20,710 nt of DNA, from assembly GCA_016297495.1 (NCBI GenBank), contig JAEDGN010000039.1:1-20710 (forward strand), read 5' to 3'. How positions within the stretch are numbered: position 1 is the stretch's first letter; each line of letters begins with the position of its first letter. Below are positions 13,762 to 20,710 of this stretch, piece after piece. The notes under the pieces were generated by a model, which did not search any database, was not told where the DNA came from, and saw nothing but the letters and a program-made list of their open reading frames with translations. Origin of the DNA: Coprococcus sp. (GTDB taxonomy: Bacteria > Bacillota > Clostridia > Lachnospirales > Lachnospiraceae). The position numbers and the translations under genes were made by a program.

Positions 13762-16398
13762 CTATTTTAGTTCGTACCAGTTCTGACCTGTATGCATGTC
13801 TACTTCCAATGGAACAGCCAGCACAGCTGCATGTTCCATTTCTTCCTTCAGGACGTTCTTTACTTCCTCCACTTCATCCATGGTGGCTTCAATGAGGAGT
13901 TCATCATGAATCTGCAGGATCAGCCTGGACTTCATATTCTGCTTCTTAAGGCGGCGGCTGACACGTACCATGGCAATCTTGATAATATCAGCTGCTGTCC
14001 CCTGTATCGGTGAATTCATGGCAATACGCTCGCCAAATGAGCGCTGCATGAAATTGCTGGCAAACAGCTCAGGTACAGGCCGGCGTCTGCCGAACATTGT
14101 AATGGCATAACCTTTTTCCTTCGCATCAGCGACAGATTGATCAAGAAATGCCTTGATACCCGGATAGGTCTGGAAATATTGCTGGATATAAGCTTCCGCC
14201 TCTTTTTTGGTGATGCTGAGATCCTGACTGAGGCCAAAGGAACTGATGCCATAAACGATACCAAAATTGACTGCCTTTGCATTGCTTCTCTGGGTTGGTG
14301 TGACCGCATCAAATGGTGTGTGAAAGACCTGAGAAGCTGTCATACGATGAATGTCCTGTGATTCTCTGTAAGCCTGAACAAGATGTTCATCTCCCGCCAT
14401 ATGGGCCAGTACACGCAGTTCTATCTGAGAATAATCCGCATTGACAAAGATATGGCCCTCTTCCGGAACAAAAACCTTCCGGATCAGACGTCCAAGTTCC
14501 ATACGGACCGGTATATTCTGAAGATTCGGCTCTGTGCTGGATATCCTTCCCGTAGCGGTTATGGTCTGATTAAACTTGCCGTGAATTCGCTGATCATCCG
14601 GATTAATATAGACCGCAAGTCCGTCTGCATACGTAGACTTTAATTTAGTCAGCTGACGATATTCCAGAATCTGACCGATAATAGGATCATAACCTCGCAG
14701 CTTTTCAAGCACATCGGCGGATGTGGAATAACCGGTCTTTGTTTTTTTTGCAAATGGCAGTTTCAATTTTTCAAACAGTATGACCCCCAGCTGTTTTGGT
14801 GAATTGATATTAAATTTCTCACCGGCCAGTTCATATATGTTCTGCTCAAGCGTATCGATCCGGCCCGTCAGCTGGCTTCCATATTCTTCCAGAGCTTCTT
14901 TCTCCACACGTATTCCCGCTTTTTCCATATCAAAAAGAGCATAGACAAGCGGCATCTCCACCTCCCGAAAAAGCTGCTCCATTCCTGTTTCCTTAAGCTT
15001 ATCCTCCAAAATACGATACACTTTTACAGGAATCAATGCTTCATAGGCAAGATAATGCAGGAGATTCTGACTGTCGGTCTTTTCTGCTTCGGCAAGAGAC
15101 ATTTTTTTCAGCCAGTCAGTTCTGGAAGGAATAGTAAGGCCGAGAAAGTCCTGGGCAATACTGTCATATCCATATCTGTCCTTCAAAGGATTGATGAGAT
15201 ACGCAGCAATAGCCGCATCAAATACGCCCTCATCCTCTGTAAGATCCAGATAAGGAAGCTGCGATTTCAGATCGATCACACAGCTTGCGGCAGCTTTATG
15301 GATCATAGAAACGGCCATTTCACGAAGAAAAGACGATGTCATCCATCCGCTCACCGGTATAAATACAGGTTTTTCACCATTTTTACTGACAGCCAGTCCC
15401 TCCCAGTCATTCTCAGACAGATAACACAGGCCAAGGAGTGAATCACCTTCAATGCTCTCCGCCCACTGTACAGCAGCTGCAAAGTCTGTCAGGACCTCTG
15501 CTCTTTCATAGGAATCTCCGGCAGCTTCCGCCGCATTATCAAAACGTTTAAGAATATTTTTCAGTTCAAGTCGTTTTAAAAGTTTATAGGATGCATCATT
15601 CATCATCTGTCCAATGACGCCGTCCTCCAATTTAAAATCCAGTTCACAGTCAGTTTTTATGGCAGCCAGGACTTTGCTGAACTGCGCCTGTTCATAATAA
15701 GCGGTTAGATTTTCAGAAGCCTTCTTTGGCCTGATCTCCTCCACGTGCTCGTGTGCATTCTCAATACTGTGCCATGTACTGATGATTTTGGATGCCGTTT
15801 TTTCACCAATACCAGGAACTCCCGGAATATTGTCGGACTGATCCCCCATGAGGGCTTTCATATCGATGAACTCCGTCGGTGTTACCTGGTATTTAGCCAT
15901 AACATCTGACGCATAATAGTCCTCAATCTCTGTTCCGGTCATTTTGGTCTTTGGAATACGGATTCTGGTCTTATCCGTAGCCAGCTGCAGCATATCACGG
16001 TCTCCCGAAATAATGGACACAACATGACCGGCAGCTTCATATTGCCGCGCAAGAGTGCCAAGAATATCGTCCGCTTCATAACCGGCGCGTTCAATGGTCG
16101 GAATCTGCATGGCCTGAAGCACTTCCTTGATTACCGGCACCTGCTCCCGGAGTTCATCCGGCATCGGTTTTCTTGTTCCTTTATAATCCTTAAATAATTC
16201 ATGCCGGAAAGTTGGTGCATGGACATCAAAGGCCACTGCCAGAAACTCTGCCTGCTCTTCATCCAGAATCTTGAACATGATATTGAGAAATCCATAGACT
16301 GCATTGGTATGGAGCCCTTCAGCATTGGATAAAAGTGGAATTCCATAATATGCACGATTCAGGATGCTGTGTCCGTCAATTAAAATAGCTTTACCCAT
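13762..16398 (-). CDS. polA: DNA polymerase I
   Basis: An 878-residue polymerase for Okazaki fragment processing and repair synthesis. Residues 1 to about 290 are the 5' nuclease (AILIDGHSILNRAYYG, YEADDILGTLA, ISGDRDMLQL, MGDQSDNIPGVPGIGEKTA). The middle domain (about 300-470) resembles the 3'-5' exonuclease fold, but the first metal motif (DxE) is not seen, so proofreading is probably lost, as in several Gram-positive Pol I enzymes. The polymerase domain has motif A NADYSQIELRVLAHMAGD, motif B RSNAKAVNFGIVYGIS and motif C QIHDELLIEA, all intact. The start has AAAGG-type ribosome binding sites that overlap the end of the preceding zinc-finger membrane protein gene, only 5 bases away. The dephospho-CoA kinase gene follows. 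Confidence 0.96.
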   Translation of the reverse strand: MGKAILIDGHSILNRAYYGIPLLSNAEGLHTNAVYGFLNIMFKILDEEQAEFLAVAFDVHAPTFRHELFKDYKGTRKPMPDELREQVPVIKEVLQAMQIPTIERAGYEADDILGTLARQYEAAGHVVSIISGDRDMLQLATDKTRIRIPKTKMTGTEIEDYYASDVMAKYQVTPTEFIDMKALMGDQSDNIPGVPGIGEKTASKIISTWHSIENAHEHVEEIRPKKASENLTAYYEQAQFSKVLAAIKTDCELDFKLEDGVIGQMMNDASYKLLKRLELKNILKRFDNAAEAAGDSYERAEVLTDFAAAVQWAESIEGDSLLGLCYLSENDWEGLAVSKNGEKPVFIPVSGWMTSSFLREMAVSMIHKAAASCVIDLKSQLPYLDLTEDEGVFDAAIAAYLINPLKDRYGYDSIAQDFLGLTIPSRTDWLKKMSLAEAEKTDSQNLLHYLAYEALIPVKVYRILEDKLKETGMEQLFREVEMPLVYALFDMEKAGIRVEKEALEEYGSQLTGRIDTLEQNIYELAGEKFNINSPKQLGVILFEKLKLPFAKKTKTGYSTSADVLEKLRGYDPIIGQILEYRQLTKLKSTYADGLAVYINPDDQRIHGKFNQTITATGRISSTEPNLQNIPVRMELGRLIRKVFVPEEGHIFVNADYSQIELRVLAHMAGDEHLVQAYRESQDIHRMTASQVFHTPFDAVTPTQRSNAKAVNFGIVYGISSFGLSQDLSITKKEAEAYIQQYFQTYPGIKAFLDQSVADAKEKGYAITMFGRRRPVPELFASNFMQRSFGERIAMNSPIQGTAADIIKIAMVRVSRRLKKQNMKSRLILQIHDELLIEATMDEVEEVKNVLKEEMEHAAVLAVPLEVDMHTGQNWYELK

Positions 16399-16403
16399 TT
16401 ATT

Positions 16404-16973
16404 CTACCTTTCCTTTTCTATTTCTAGAATATTTCTGCGTTCAGGCACTGTCAGTTTTAAATCTGAAAAATAAGGAGGAATCAAAGGATGCCTGGATTCA
16501 AAGTTCCTTCGACATTCAACCGGATCTATCTGATTCTCAATCAGTTCGGATGTTTCTTCCTGAATGAACCAGCATTTTTGAACCGTATTTTCAACAGCCA
16601 TCTTCAGGTCCTCTATAGAATGAATCCCTTCTTCACTGGTCAGAAATATCTGTCCGAGAAAAATGATGATACCAAGTATACAGATAATACCTGCTGCCGA
16701 CAAACGCCTGTTACGGCTGACTGTCCGTTTTCGGGCATATAATTCCCGCCTCTGTTCTGCAATAAAATCGCGGAGATTTTTTTTAAGATCCAGTGTTCCT
16801 GTATGATCTTCATCCAGCTGTCTCAGACCTGTGGTAATCATATAATATACCTCAAGTTCATCGTAACAGTCCTGACAGCCGGCAATATGATCGATAAAAG
16901 CTTCCAGCTGCTGATCCGTCAGACGCTGTTCAATAAAGCCCACTATCATCAGCTGTGCATCATGACATTTCAA
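16404..16973 (-). CDS. Zinc-finger (zf-HC2) single-pass membrane protein, anti-sigma-factor-like
   Basis: An approximately 189-residue protein read from a TTG start. The N-terminus has a zf-HC2 pattern: Cys3, then His29-x3-Cys33-x2-Cys36 (HIAGCQDC), as in zinc-containing anti-sigma factors. A basic stretch (ELYARKRTVSRNRR) precedes one membrane segment at about residues 91-111 (AAGIICILGIIIFLGQIF), followed by a C-terminal domain of about 75 residues. The TTG at 16973 has an AGGGGGGAG ribosome binding site 4 bases upstream. An ATG further upstream at 17015 is in frame but would place that site inside the coding region. No sigma factor gene adjoins it; instead it lies 5 bases before polA. The zinc-finger and topology suggest anti-sigma or redox sensing, but the partner is unknown. 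Confidence 0.75.
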   Translation of the reverse strand: MKCHDAQLMIVGFIEQRLTDQQLEAFIDHIAGCQDCYDELEVYYMITTGLRQLDEDHTGTLDLKKNLRDFIAEQRRELYARKRTVSRNRRLSAAGIICILGIIIFLGQIFLTSEEGIHSIEDLKMAVENTVQKCWFIQEETSELIENQIDPVECRRNFESRHPLIPPYFSDLKLTVPERRNILEIEKER

Positions 16974-17003
16974 GCGGCTCCCCCCTTTGAACCATTTGGT
17001 ATT

Positions 17004-17009
17004 ACTATA
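17004..17009 (-). promoter_or_regulatory. Possible -10 element for the zinc-finger protein-polA-coaE run
   Basis: TATAGT on the minus strand lies about 30 bases before the TTG start, downstream of the preceding terminator. I see no convincing -35 element at 17 bp. Confidence 0.3.
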
Positions 17010-17048
17010 CACCATTTCCTTTAGAAAATAAAGAACAAAGGCAAAGAA

Positions 17049-17099
17049 AAAGATCTTCTGTCAAAAAGGTCATTATCGGCCTTTATGCAAAAGATCTTT
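17049..17099 (-). terminator. Rho-independent terminator of the nucleotidyltransferase gene
   Basis: On the minus strand AAAGGCC and GACCTTT form a 7-bp stem (one G-U pair) around GATAAT, followed by Ts. An outer pair, AAAGATCTT (17049-17057) and AAGATCTTT (17091-17099), encloses it and is itself followed by TTTCTTT. This makes a nested hairpin directly after the stop codon. Confidence 0.75.
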
Positions 17100-17110
17100 G
17101 CTTCTGAAAA

Positions 17111-18034
17111 TTAAAATAACTGCGGACTATATATGCCCTGTTCTGTCAGACGTTCAAACGCTTCTACAACAGCAGCCTTGTCTTCCTTGTATGTGACACC
17201 AAACCACTTATCCTGTGTCTCAAGTACCTTTACTGTAATCTTTTTCTCATGAAGAAGCTGTCCGATAATGGTCGGCAAAAGATATTCTGCCTTCAGATCG
17301 CCCTCCGGCACACCTGAAAGAAATTTTTTGAAACCTTCATCCAGAATATCAATAAACTGAGGTGTCAGACCCCACATATTCATGGAAACATTGCTTCTGA
17401 TATCAATAGGTACCAGTGAATCACCAGCCTGCACAGCAGCACCGTCTCCGTTTCTGACAATATGATGGGTCTCCGCAATATCTGCCAGGTAACCATTGTC
17501 ATCCACCTGGCATACTCCACGAGTCACACCGCCATTGTCGCTGAGCGTGTTGCCAAGGATAAATCCGGCCATACAATAGTCAAAAGGTCTTTCGGGCGTA
17601 TATCCCTGAAGAAAATCGTGAATTCTGACAAATGCCTCCTTACCATAATAGTCATCGGCATTAATGACAACAAAAGGCTCCGTAACGATACCCTTGCATG
17701 CAAGCACAGCCTGTCCGGTTCCCCATGGCTTGGTTCTGTCCTTCGGAAGAGTAAAGCCTTCCGGCAGATCATCCAGTTCCTGATAAGCGTAAGAAACTGT
17801 GACCCGTCTCTCCGAACATATTTTTTCAATGCGATTGCCGATAACTTCCTGAAAATCTTTCTCTAAATCCTTACGGATAATAAAAACAACTTTATTGAAT
17901 CCAGCTTCAATCGCATCATGGATCGAATAATCCATAATGATCTCACCACAAGGTCCAACAGGCTGAAGTTGTTTAATGCCGCCTCCAAAACGGGAACCAA
18001 TACCTGCTGCCATGATTACAAGTGCTGTCTTCAT
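17111..18034 (-). CDS. NTP-transferase-family nucleotidyltransferase (sugar-phosphate type)
   Basis: A 307-residue cytoplasmic enzyme with the nucleotidyltransferase signature at the N-terminus: LVIMAAGIGSRFGGGIKQLQPVG, where the glycine-rich loop binds the NTP and the following Lys is catalytic. EIIMDYSIHDAIEAGFNKVVFIIR and the metal-binding Asp region VVINADDYYG follow, then WGTGQAVLACKG (sugar-nucleotide binding). Such enzymes join a sugar or alcohol phosphate to an NTP to make activated precursors for glycans or walls. It is not a standard GalU or GlmU, and the substrate is not evident. The start has an AGGAGG ribosome binding site 7 bases upstream, and the gene has its own promoter and terminator. 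No glycan biosynthesis genes adjoin it. Confidence 0.85.
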   Translation of the reverse strand: MKTALVIMAAGIGSRFGGGIKQLQPVGPCGEIIMDYSIHDAIEAGFNKVVFIIRKDLEKDFQEVIGNRIEKICSERRVTVSYAYQELDDLPEGFTLPKDRTKPWGTGQAVLACKGIVTEPFVVINADDYYGKEAFVRIHDFLQGYTPERPFDYCMAGFILGNTLSDNGGVTRGVCQVDDNGYLADIAETHHIVRNGDGAAVQAGDSLVPIDIRSNVSMNMWGLTPQFIDILDEGFKKFLSGVPEGDLKAEYLLPTIIGQLLHEKKITVKVLETQDKWFGVTYKEDKAAVVEAFERLTEQGIYSPQLF

Positions 18035-18073
18035 ATATTAGCCTCCTTTTGATATTAAACTAACAATACGACT

Positions 18074-18102
18074 ATTATAAATCATTTTTAAAATTTTGTC
18101 AT
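18074..18102 (-). promoter_or_regulatory. Sigma-70 promoter of the nucleotidyltransferase gene
   Basis: On the minus strand: ATGACA (-35, 18097-18102), a 17-bp spacer, then perfect TATAAT (-10, 18074-18079), about 40 bases before the start codon. Confidence 0.75.
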
Positions 18103-18141
18103 CAAAATAAGTCTGCATTTATTTGAAAATTATGCTTCATC

Positions 18142-18170
18142 TTGACGTTTAAAGTTTTTGGATATATAGT
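18142..18170 (+). promoter_or_regulatory. Sigma-70 promoter of the DUF6076-moaA-mogA run
   Basis: TTGACG (-35, 18142-18147), a 17-bp spacer, then TATAGT (-10, 18165-18170). It is divergent from the nucleotidyltransferase promoter. The leader is about 50 bases and contains a TGACA-N5-TGTCA inverted repeat (18194-18208), a possible operator. I see no molybdenum-cofactor riboswitch in so short a leader. Confidence 0.75.
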
Positions 18171-18225
18171 AATATTATATTTGATTTTTCTTGTGACATG
18201 ATTTGTCAGCGATGAGAGGGGTTTC

Positions 18226-19098
18226 ATGATGGAGAATGTAAATATCCGGGGATATATGCATATTGATATAGGCCTATTTGACAATATAATAACATTCGGC
18301 GGCAGCCCGGAAAGACTGTCTCTGGGAGAGGCACTGCTTCGTTTCATTTATGCTGATCTTAAATCTCTGGATCATCGCACGCATTTCTCTATAGAAGATT
18401 TTCAGTTTGTCCATCCATATTTTACCTGCTGTGATGCCATATGGCAAAAGGCTTTTATAGAAAATCTGAAACATCCGCAGAATATTATCGGAATACCGCA
18501 ATTAAGCGATCTTAGAGAGCTGCAGACGCAATATACTTCTCTTTTGCTGGAACTGTATAATCAGTCAGGCGGATATAATGAACAGCATTTTACAGAAGTA
18601 CTCAGGAACGGAGAATGGTTTTTAAATTCAGACTGTTTCTCACGTATTTCTGTTCATATACGAAATGCCGAAGAAGCTTCTTTATGTACAGAAGAATTTT
18701 TTGTCTCTTCATTTCAGGATTGCCTTTTTATTGAATTTGCAGAACTGTTGAAACGCAAAGTTGTTTTTAAAACATGCAAAAATTGCGGTAGACTTTTTAT
18801 TCCAAAACGTTCCAATATGGATTACTGCCCCCGTATTTATTCTCCTGACGGGAAAACATGTTCAGAGGTGGGCTATACGCAGACGTTTGCCCGCAATGTA
18901 AAGAATGATGAATTATTACTGGCATATACGAGAGCCTATAAAGCCCATTATGCCAGAATGACGAAGCCGCGCAAAAAGACTGCCAATATGACCAGGGAAG
19001 AATTTGATGCCTGGTATCAGGAAGCCAAGCGCAAGCTCGAACAGGCCAGAGCCGGTCTTCTGGATCCGGAGGCTTTCAAGGCATGGCTGAAAGAATGA
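18226..19098 (+). CDS. DUF6076-type protein with C-terminal cysteine cluster
   Basis: A 290-residue protein of unknown function resembling the DUF6076 group seen in Clostridia. The N-terminal two thirds have no motif I can name. At about residues 183-213 lies a zinc-ribbon-like cluster: CKNCGRLFIPKRSNMDYCPR followed by a further Cys about 12 residues later. The pattern is similar to the cysteine knuckles of CGNR-type proteins and suggests zinc or nucleic acid binding. The C-terminus (about 225-290) is basic and helical with many Lys, Arg and Ala. It has no signal peptide or membrane segment, so it is probably cytoplasmic. GAGAGGGG precedes the ATG at normal spacing. moaA begins 17 bases after the stop, so the two are likely cotranscribed, yet no link between this family and molybdenum cofactor is known to me. 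Confidence 0.75.
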   Translation: MMENVNIRGYMHIDIGLFDNIITFGGSPERLSLGEALLRFIYADLKSLDHRTHFSIEDFQFVHPYFTCCDAIWQKAFIENLKHPQNIIGIPQLSDLRELQTQYTSLLLELYNQSGGYNEQHFTEVLRNGEWFLNSDCFSRISVHIRNAEEASLCTEEFFVSSFQDCLFIEFAELLKRKVVFKTCKNCGRLFIPKRSNMDYCPRIYSPDGKTCSEVGYTQTFARNVKNDELLLAYTRAYKAHYARMTKPRKKTANMTREEFDAWYQEAKRKLEQARAGLLDPEAFKAWLKE

Positions 19099-19115
19099 TA
19101 AAACCGGAGGTCTCT

Positions 19116-20084
19116 ATGATAGATAGATTCCATAGAAATATAGATTATATTCGCCTTTCTGTTACTGACAGATGTAATCTCAGATGCAGGTACTGTATGC
19201 CATCGGAAGGTATTTCCTGTATGCCCATGGGAGAGATACTGTCCTATGAGGAGATAGAACGGCTTTGCCATATCTTTGCCGGTATGGGGATTCATAAGAT
19301 AAAAATTACGGGCGGAGAACCTTTTGTAAGAAAGGATCTCTGCCATTTACTTGCTCATCTCAAACAGATCCCGGGTATTGATAAAGTAACGCTGACCACA
19401 AACGGTGTACTGATTCTTCCCTGGCTGGATGAATTAAAAATAATAGATATTGATGGTATCAATTTCAGTCTCGACACATTGGATCCTGATACATTTTATC
19501 GAATTTCAGGCAGTCATGACCATCAGACTGTCATAAACGCCATACATGCTGCCATGGAATCAGGCATTCAAAATATTAAAATCAACTGTGTTCCCATGGC
19601 CGGTATCAATGATGCTGACATTGCCGGCATTGCAGGTATGGCAAAAAAATATCCGATTCATGTACGTTTTATAGAAATGATGCCCATTGGCCTCGGTAAG
19701 AATTATATCGCAGTAACTGAAGACGAAATATGTAAAAAGCTTGAGAATACCTATGGTACTCTTCTGCCTCTTGACGGGAACTTTGGAAATGGACCGGCAC
19801 GTTATTACCATATCCAGGGCTTTCAGGGACATATCGGATTCATCAGTGCCATGAGTCATCGTTTCTGTCACTCCTGCAATCGTGTACGTCTTACCTCAGA
19901 TGGCTATCTGAAAACCTGTCTCTTCTATGGAGAAGGCACCAATTTAAAATATTATCTTAGAAACGGATACAGTGACGAATCCATTTCAGAACAGATTGTT
20001 CTGGCACTTCAACAAAAACCGGAGCATCATGATTTATCGGATCAGATTCCGGAATCAAAGGGAATGTCACAGATAGGAGGATAA
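19116..20084 (+). CDS. moaA: GTP 3',8-cyclase (molybdenum cofactor biosynthesis protein A)
   Basis: A 322-residue radical SAM enzyme that, with MoaC, converts GTP to cyclic pyranopterin monophosphate, the first step of molybdenum cofactor synthesis. The N-terminal cluster motif is CNLRCRYC (Cys20, Cys24, Cys27), followed by KITGGEPFVRKDL (SAM-binding GGE). The second C-terminal cluster motif CHSCNRVRLTSDGYLKTC (Cx2Cx13C) binds GTP. The protein ends in SQIGG, the Gly-Gly tail needed by MoaA. Length and order are normal. The ATG at 19116 has a GGAGG 5 bases upstream; an in-frame ATG at 19083 lies inside the preceding gene and lacks a site. MogA follows 2 bases after the stop, so they form one operon. 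No moaC is in the window. Confidence 0.96.
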   Translation: MIDRFHRNIDYIRLSVTDRCNLRCRYCMPSEGISCMPMGEILSYEEIERLCHIFAGMGIHKIKITGGEPFVRKDLCHLLAHLKQIPGIDKVTLTTNGVLILPWLDELKIIDIDGINFSLDTLDPDTFYRISGSHDHQTVINAIHAAMESGIQNIKINCVPMAGINDADIAGIAGMAKKYPIHVRFIEMMPIGLGKNYIAVTEDEICKKLENTYGTLLPLDGNFGNGPARYYHIQGFQGHIGFISAMSHRFCHSCNRVRLTSDGYLKTCLFYGEGTNLKYYLRNGYSDESISEQIVLALQQKPEHHDLSDQIPESKGMSQIGG

Positions 20085-20086
20085 AT

Positions 20087-20584
20087 ATGTATAAAGCAGC
20101 AATTATTACATCCAGTGATAAGGGTTATGCCGGGGAACGGGAAGATCTGAGTGGTCCGGTTGTTGAAGAAATTGTACTGGCTCACGGATTTGAAGTGACA
20201 GAAAGGATTATTCTTCCAGATGAAAGGGATATACTGGCTGAAAAAATGCGTGAATACAGTCAGCAGGGTGTGGATCTGATCCTTACCACCGGTGGAACCG
20301 GTTTTTCAAAAAGGGATATTACTCCGGAGGCTACTGCCGATGTGGTAGAAAGACGGGCAGACAATCTGACCTTTGCCATGATCGCCAACAGTCTGAAATA
20401 TACGCCAAAAGCCATGCTCTCCAGAGGCATTGCCGGCATATGCGGTGATACACTTATCGTCAATCTGCCGGGAAGTCCGAAGGCAGTACGTGAAAATCTG
20501 GAATATGCCATCGATGCCATCATGCACGGTATAAAGATTCTCAAGGGTGATGACGGAGAATGCGCTGAACCAATACATCATTAA
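20087..20584 (+). CDS. mogA: Molybdopterin adenylyltransferase (MogA/MoaB family)
   Basis: A 165-residue cytoplasmic protein of the MogA/MoaB family, which adenylates molybdopterin before molybdate insertion. The molybdopterin-binding core is clear: ITSSDKGYAGEREDLSG at the N-terminus, LILTTGGTGFSKRDITPEAT (GGTG with Asp), ADNLTFAMIANSLKY, LSRGIAGICGDTLIVNLPGSPKAVRENLE. Length fits the single-domain family. It starts 2 bases after the moaA stop with GGAGG just upstream (within the last moaA codons), so translational coupling is likely. The Cx2C clusters of MoaA and this protein together point to an active molybdenum cofactor pathway, although the other genes must lie elsewhere. MoaB-type homologs with other roles cannot be ruled out. 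Confidence 0.93.
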   Translation: MYKAAIITSSDKGYAGEREDLSGPVVEEIVLAHGFEVTERIILPDERDILAEKMREYSQQGVDLILTTGGTGFSKRDITPEATADVVERRADNLTFAMIANSLKYTPKAMLSRGIAGICGDTLIVNLPGSPKAVRENLEYAIDAIMHGIKILKGDDGECAEPIHH

Positions 20585-20593
20585 TCACGCAAA

Positions 20594-20623
20594 AGACCTG
20601 CAGAAATTGCTTTCTGCAGGTCT
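20594..20623. terminator. Perfect 13-bp hairpin between mogA and the convergent tRNA-Leu
   Basis: AGACCTGCAGAAA (20594-20606) and TTTCTGCAGGTCT (20611-20623) pair perfectly around TTGC. On the minus strand it is followed by TTTT, so it is a canonical terminator for the tRNA. On the plus strand it follows mogA, but the tail is only moderately T-rich (TCTAAATTAC), so it may work less well in that direction. Confidence 0.85.
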
Positions 20624-20630
20624 AAATTAC

Positions 20631-20710
20631 TGCCGGCAGCGGGACTTGAACCCGCACGTGGTTGCCCACAACAGATTTTGAGTCTGCCTCGTCTGCCATT
20701 CCGACACGCC
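20631..20710 (-). tRNA. tRNA-Leu (anticodon CAA), 5' end cut by the window
   Basis: Read on the minus strand, the acceptor 3' strand TGCCGGC ends with discriminator A (20631); CCA is not encoded. The T arm CGGGTTCAAGTCCCG, a long class II variable arm (TGTGGGCAACCACG) and the anticodon loop CTCAAAA inside the CAGA/TCTG stem give anticodon CAA, which reads UUG. The long variable arm supports leucine. The first three bases (GCC, predicted by acceptor pairing) lie beyond the right edge. Confidence 0.92.

Noticed and set aside
18171..18225. Molybdenum-cofactor riboswitch upstream of the moaA operon
   Set aside because: The leader after the predicted promoter is only about 50 bases and lacks the long multi-stem architecture such an element needs; only a 5-bp inverted repeat is visible.
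20594..20710. tRNA-Leu end as an attachment site of an integrated element
   Set aside because: No integrase gene, no direct repeat of the tRNA 3' end in the window, and the neighbours (moaA, mogA) are ordinary chromosomal genes.

Overview
This is a bacterial chromosomal segment, most likely from a Clostridia member of the Lachnospiraceae type. The clues are strong GGAGG-type ribosome binding sites, moderately AT-rich DNA, a SleB/CwlJ-type wall hydrolase, a YycJ-type hydrolase, a DUF6076 protein and the UPF0237-UPF0210 pair. The species cannot be named from the sequence alone. I see no prophage, insertion sequence, CRISPR array or rRNA. Nearly everything up to about 18.0 kb is on the minus strand, and the last 2.5 kb is on the plus strand.

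Region 1 (1-2600) holds the start of a MalY/PatB-type PLP C-S lyase gene, cut by the window edge. Upstream of it is a gene for a sigma-54 enhancer-binding activator. Between them lies a near-consensus -24/-12 sigma-54 promoter pointing into the lyase gene. Pairs of a TGGTTA-type element 9 bp apart lie upstream of that promoter and recur over the activator's own sigma-70 promoter. The simplest reading is a dedicated activator-target pair with self-repression.

Region 2 (2601-7787) contains a small membrane protein of unknown function. Next comes a run read as ACT protein (UPF0237), UPF0210, aminoacyl-histidine dipeptidase and HAD phosphatase, closed by a good terminator, and then a YycJ-like metallo-beta-lactamase-fold hydrolase with its own promoter.

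Region 3 (7890-12137) is an unusual three-gene two-component locus: a degenerate histidine kinase, an intact paralogous kinase and an OmpR-type response regulator. The upstream kinase has Arg in place of the phospho-accepting His, His in place of the N-box Asn, and lacks much of the ATP-lid region. It is nevertheless a full open reading frame with the same large extracellular domain as its partner. It looks like a pseudokinase that modulates the active one, and it is the strongest candidate for something undescribed here.

Region 4 (12249-18034) holds a secreted SleB-like wall hydrolase with its own promoter and terminator. Then comes a zinc-finger membrane protein (anti-sigma-like), DNA polymerase I and dephospho-CoA kinase in one run, and a sugar-nucleotide-type nucleotidyltransferase with its own promoter and terminator.

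Region 5 (18142-20710, plus strand) starts from a clear promoter and contains a DUF6076 protein, MoaA and MogA (molybdenum cofactor synthesis). It ends at a perfect 13-bp hairpin facing a convergent tRNA-Leu(CAA) whose first three bases lie outside the window. No stretch longer than 300 bases lacks a gene.
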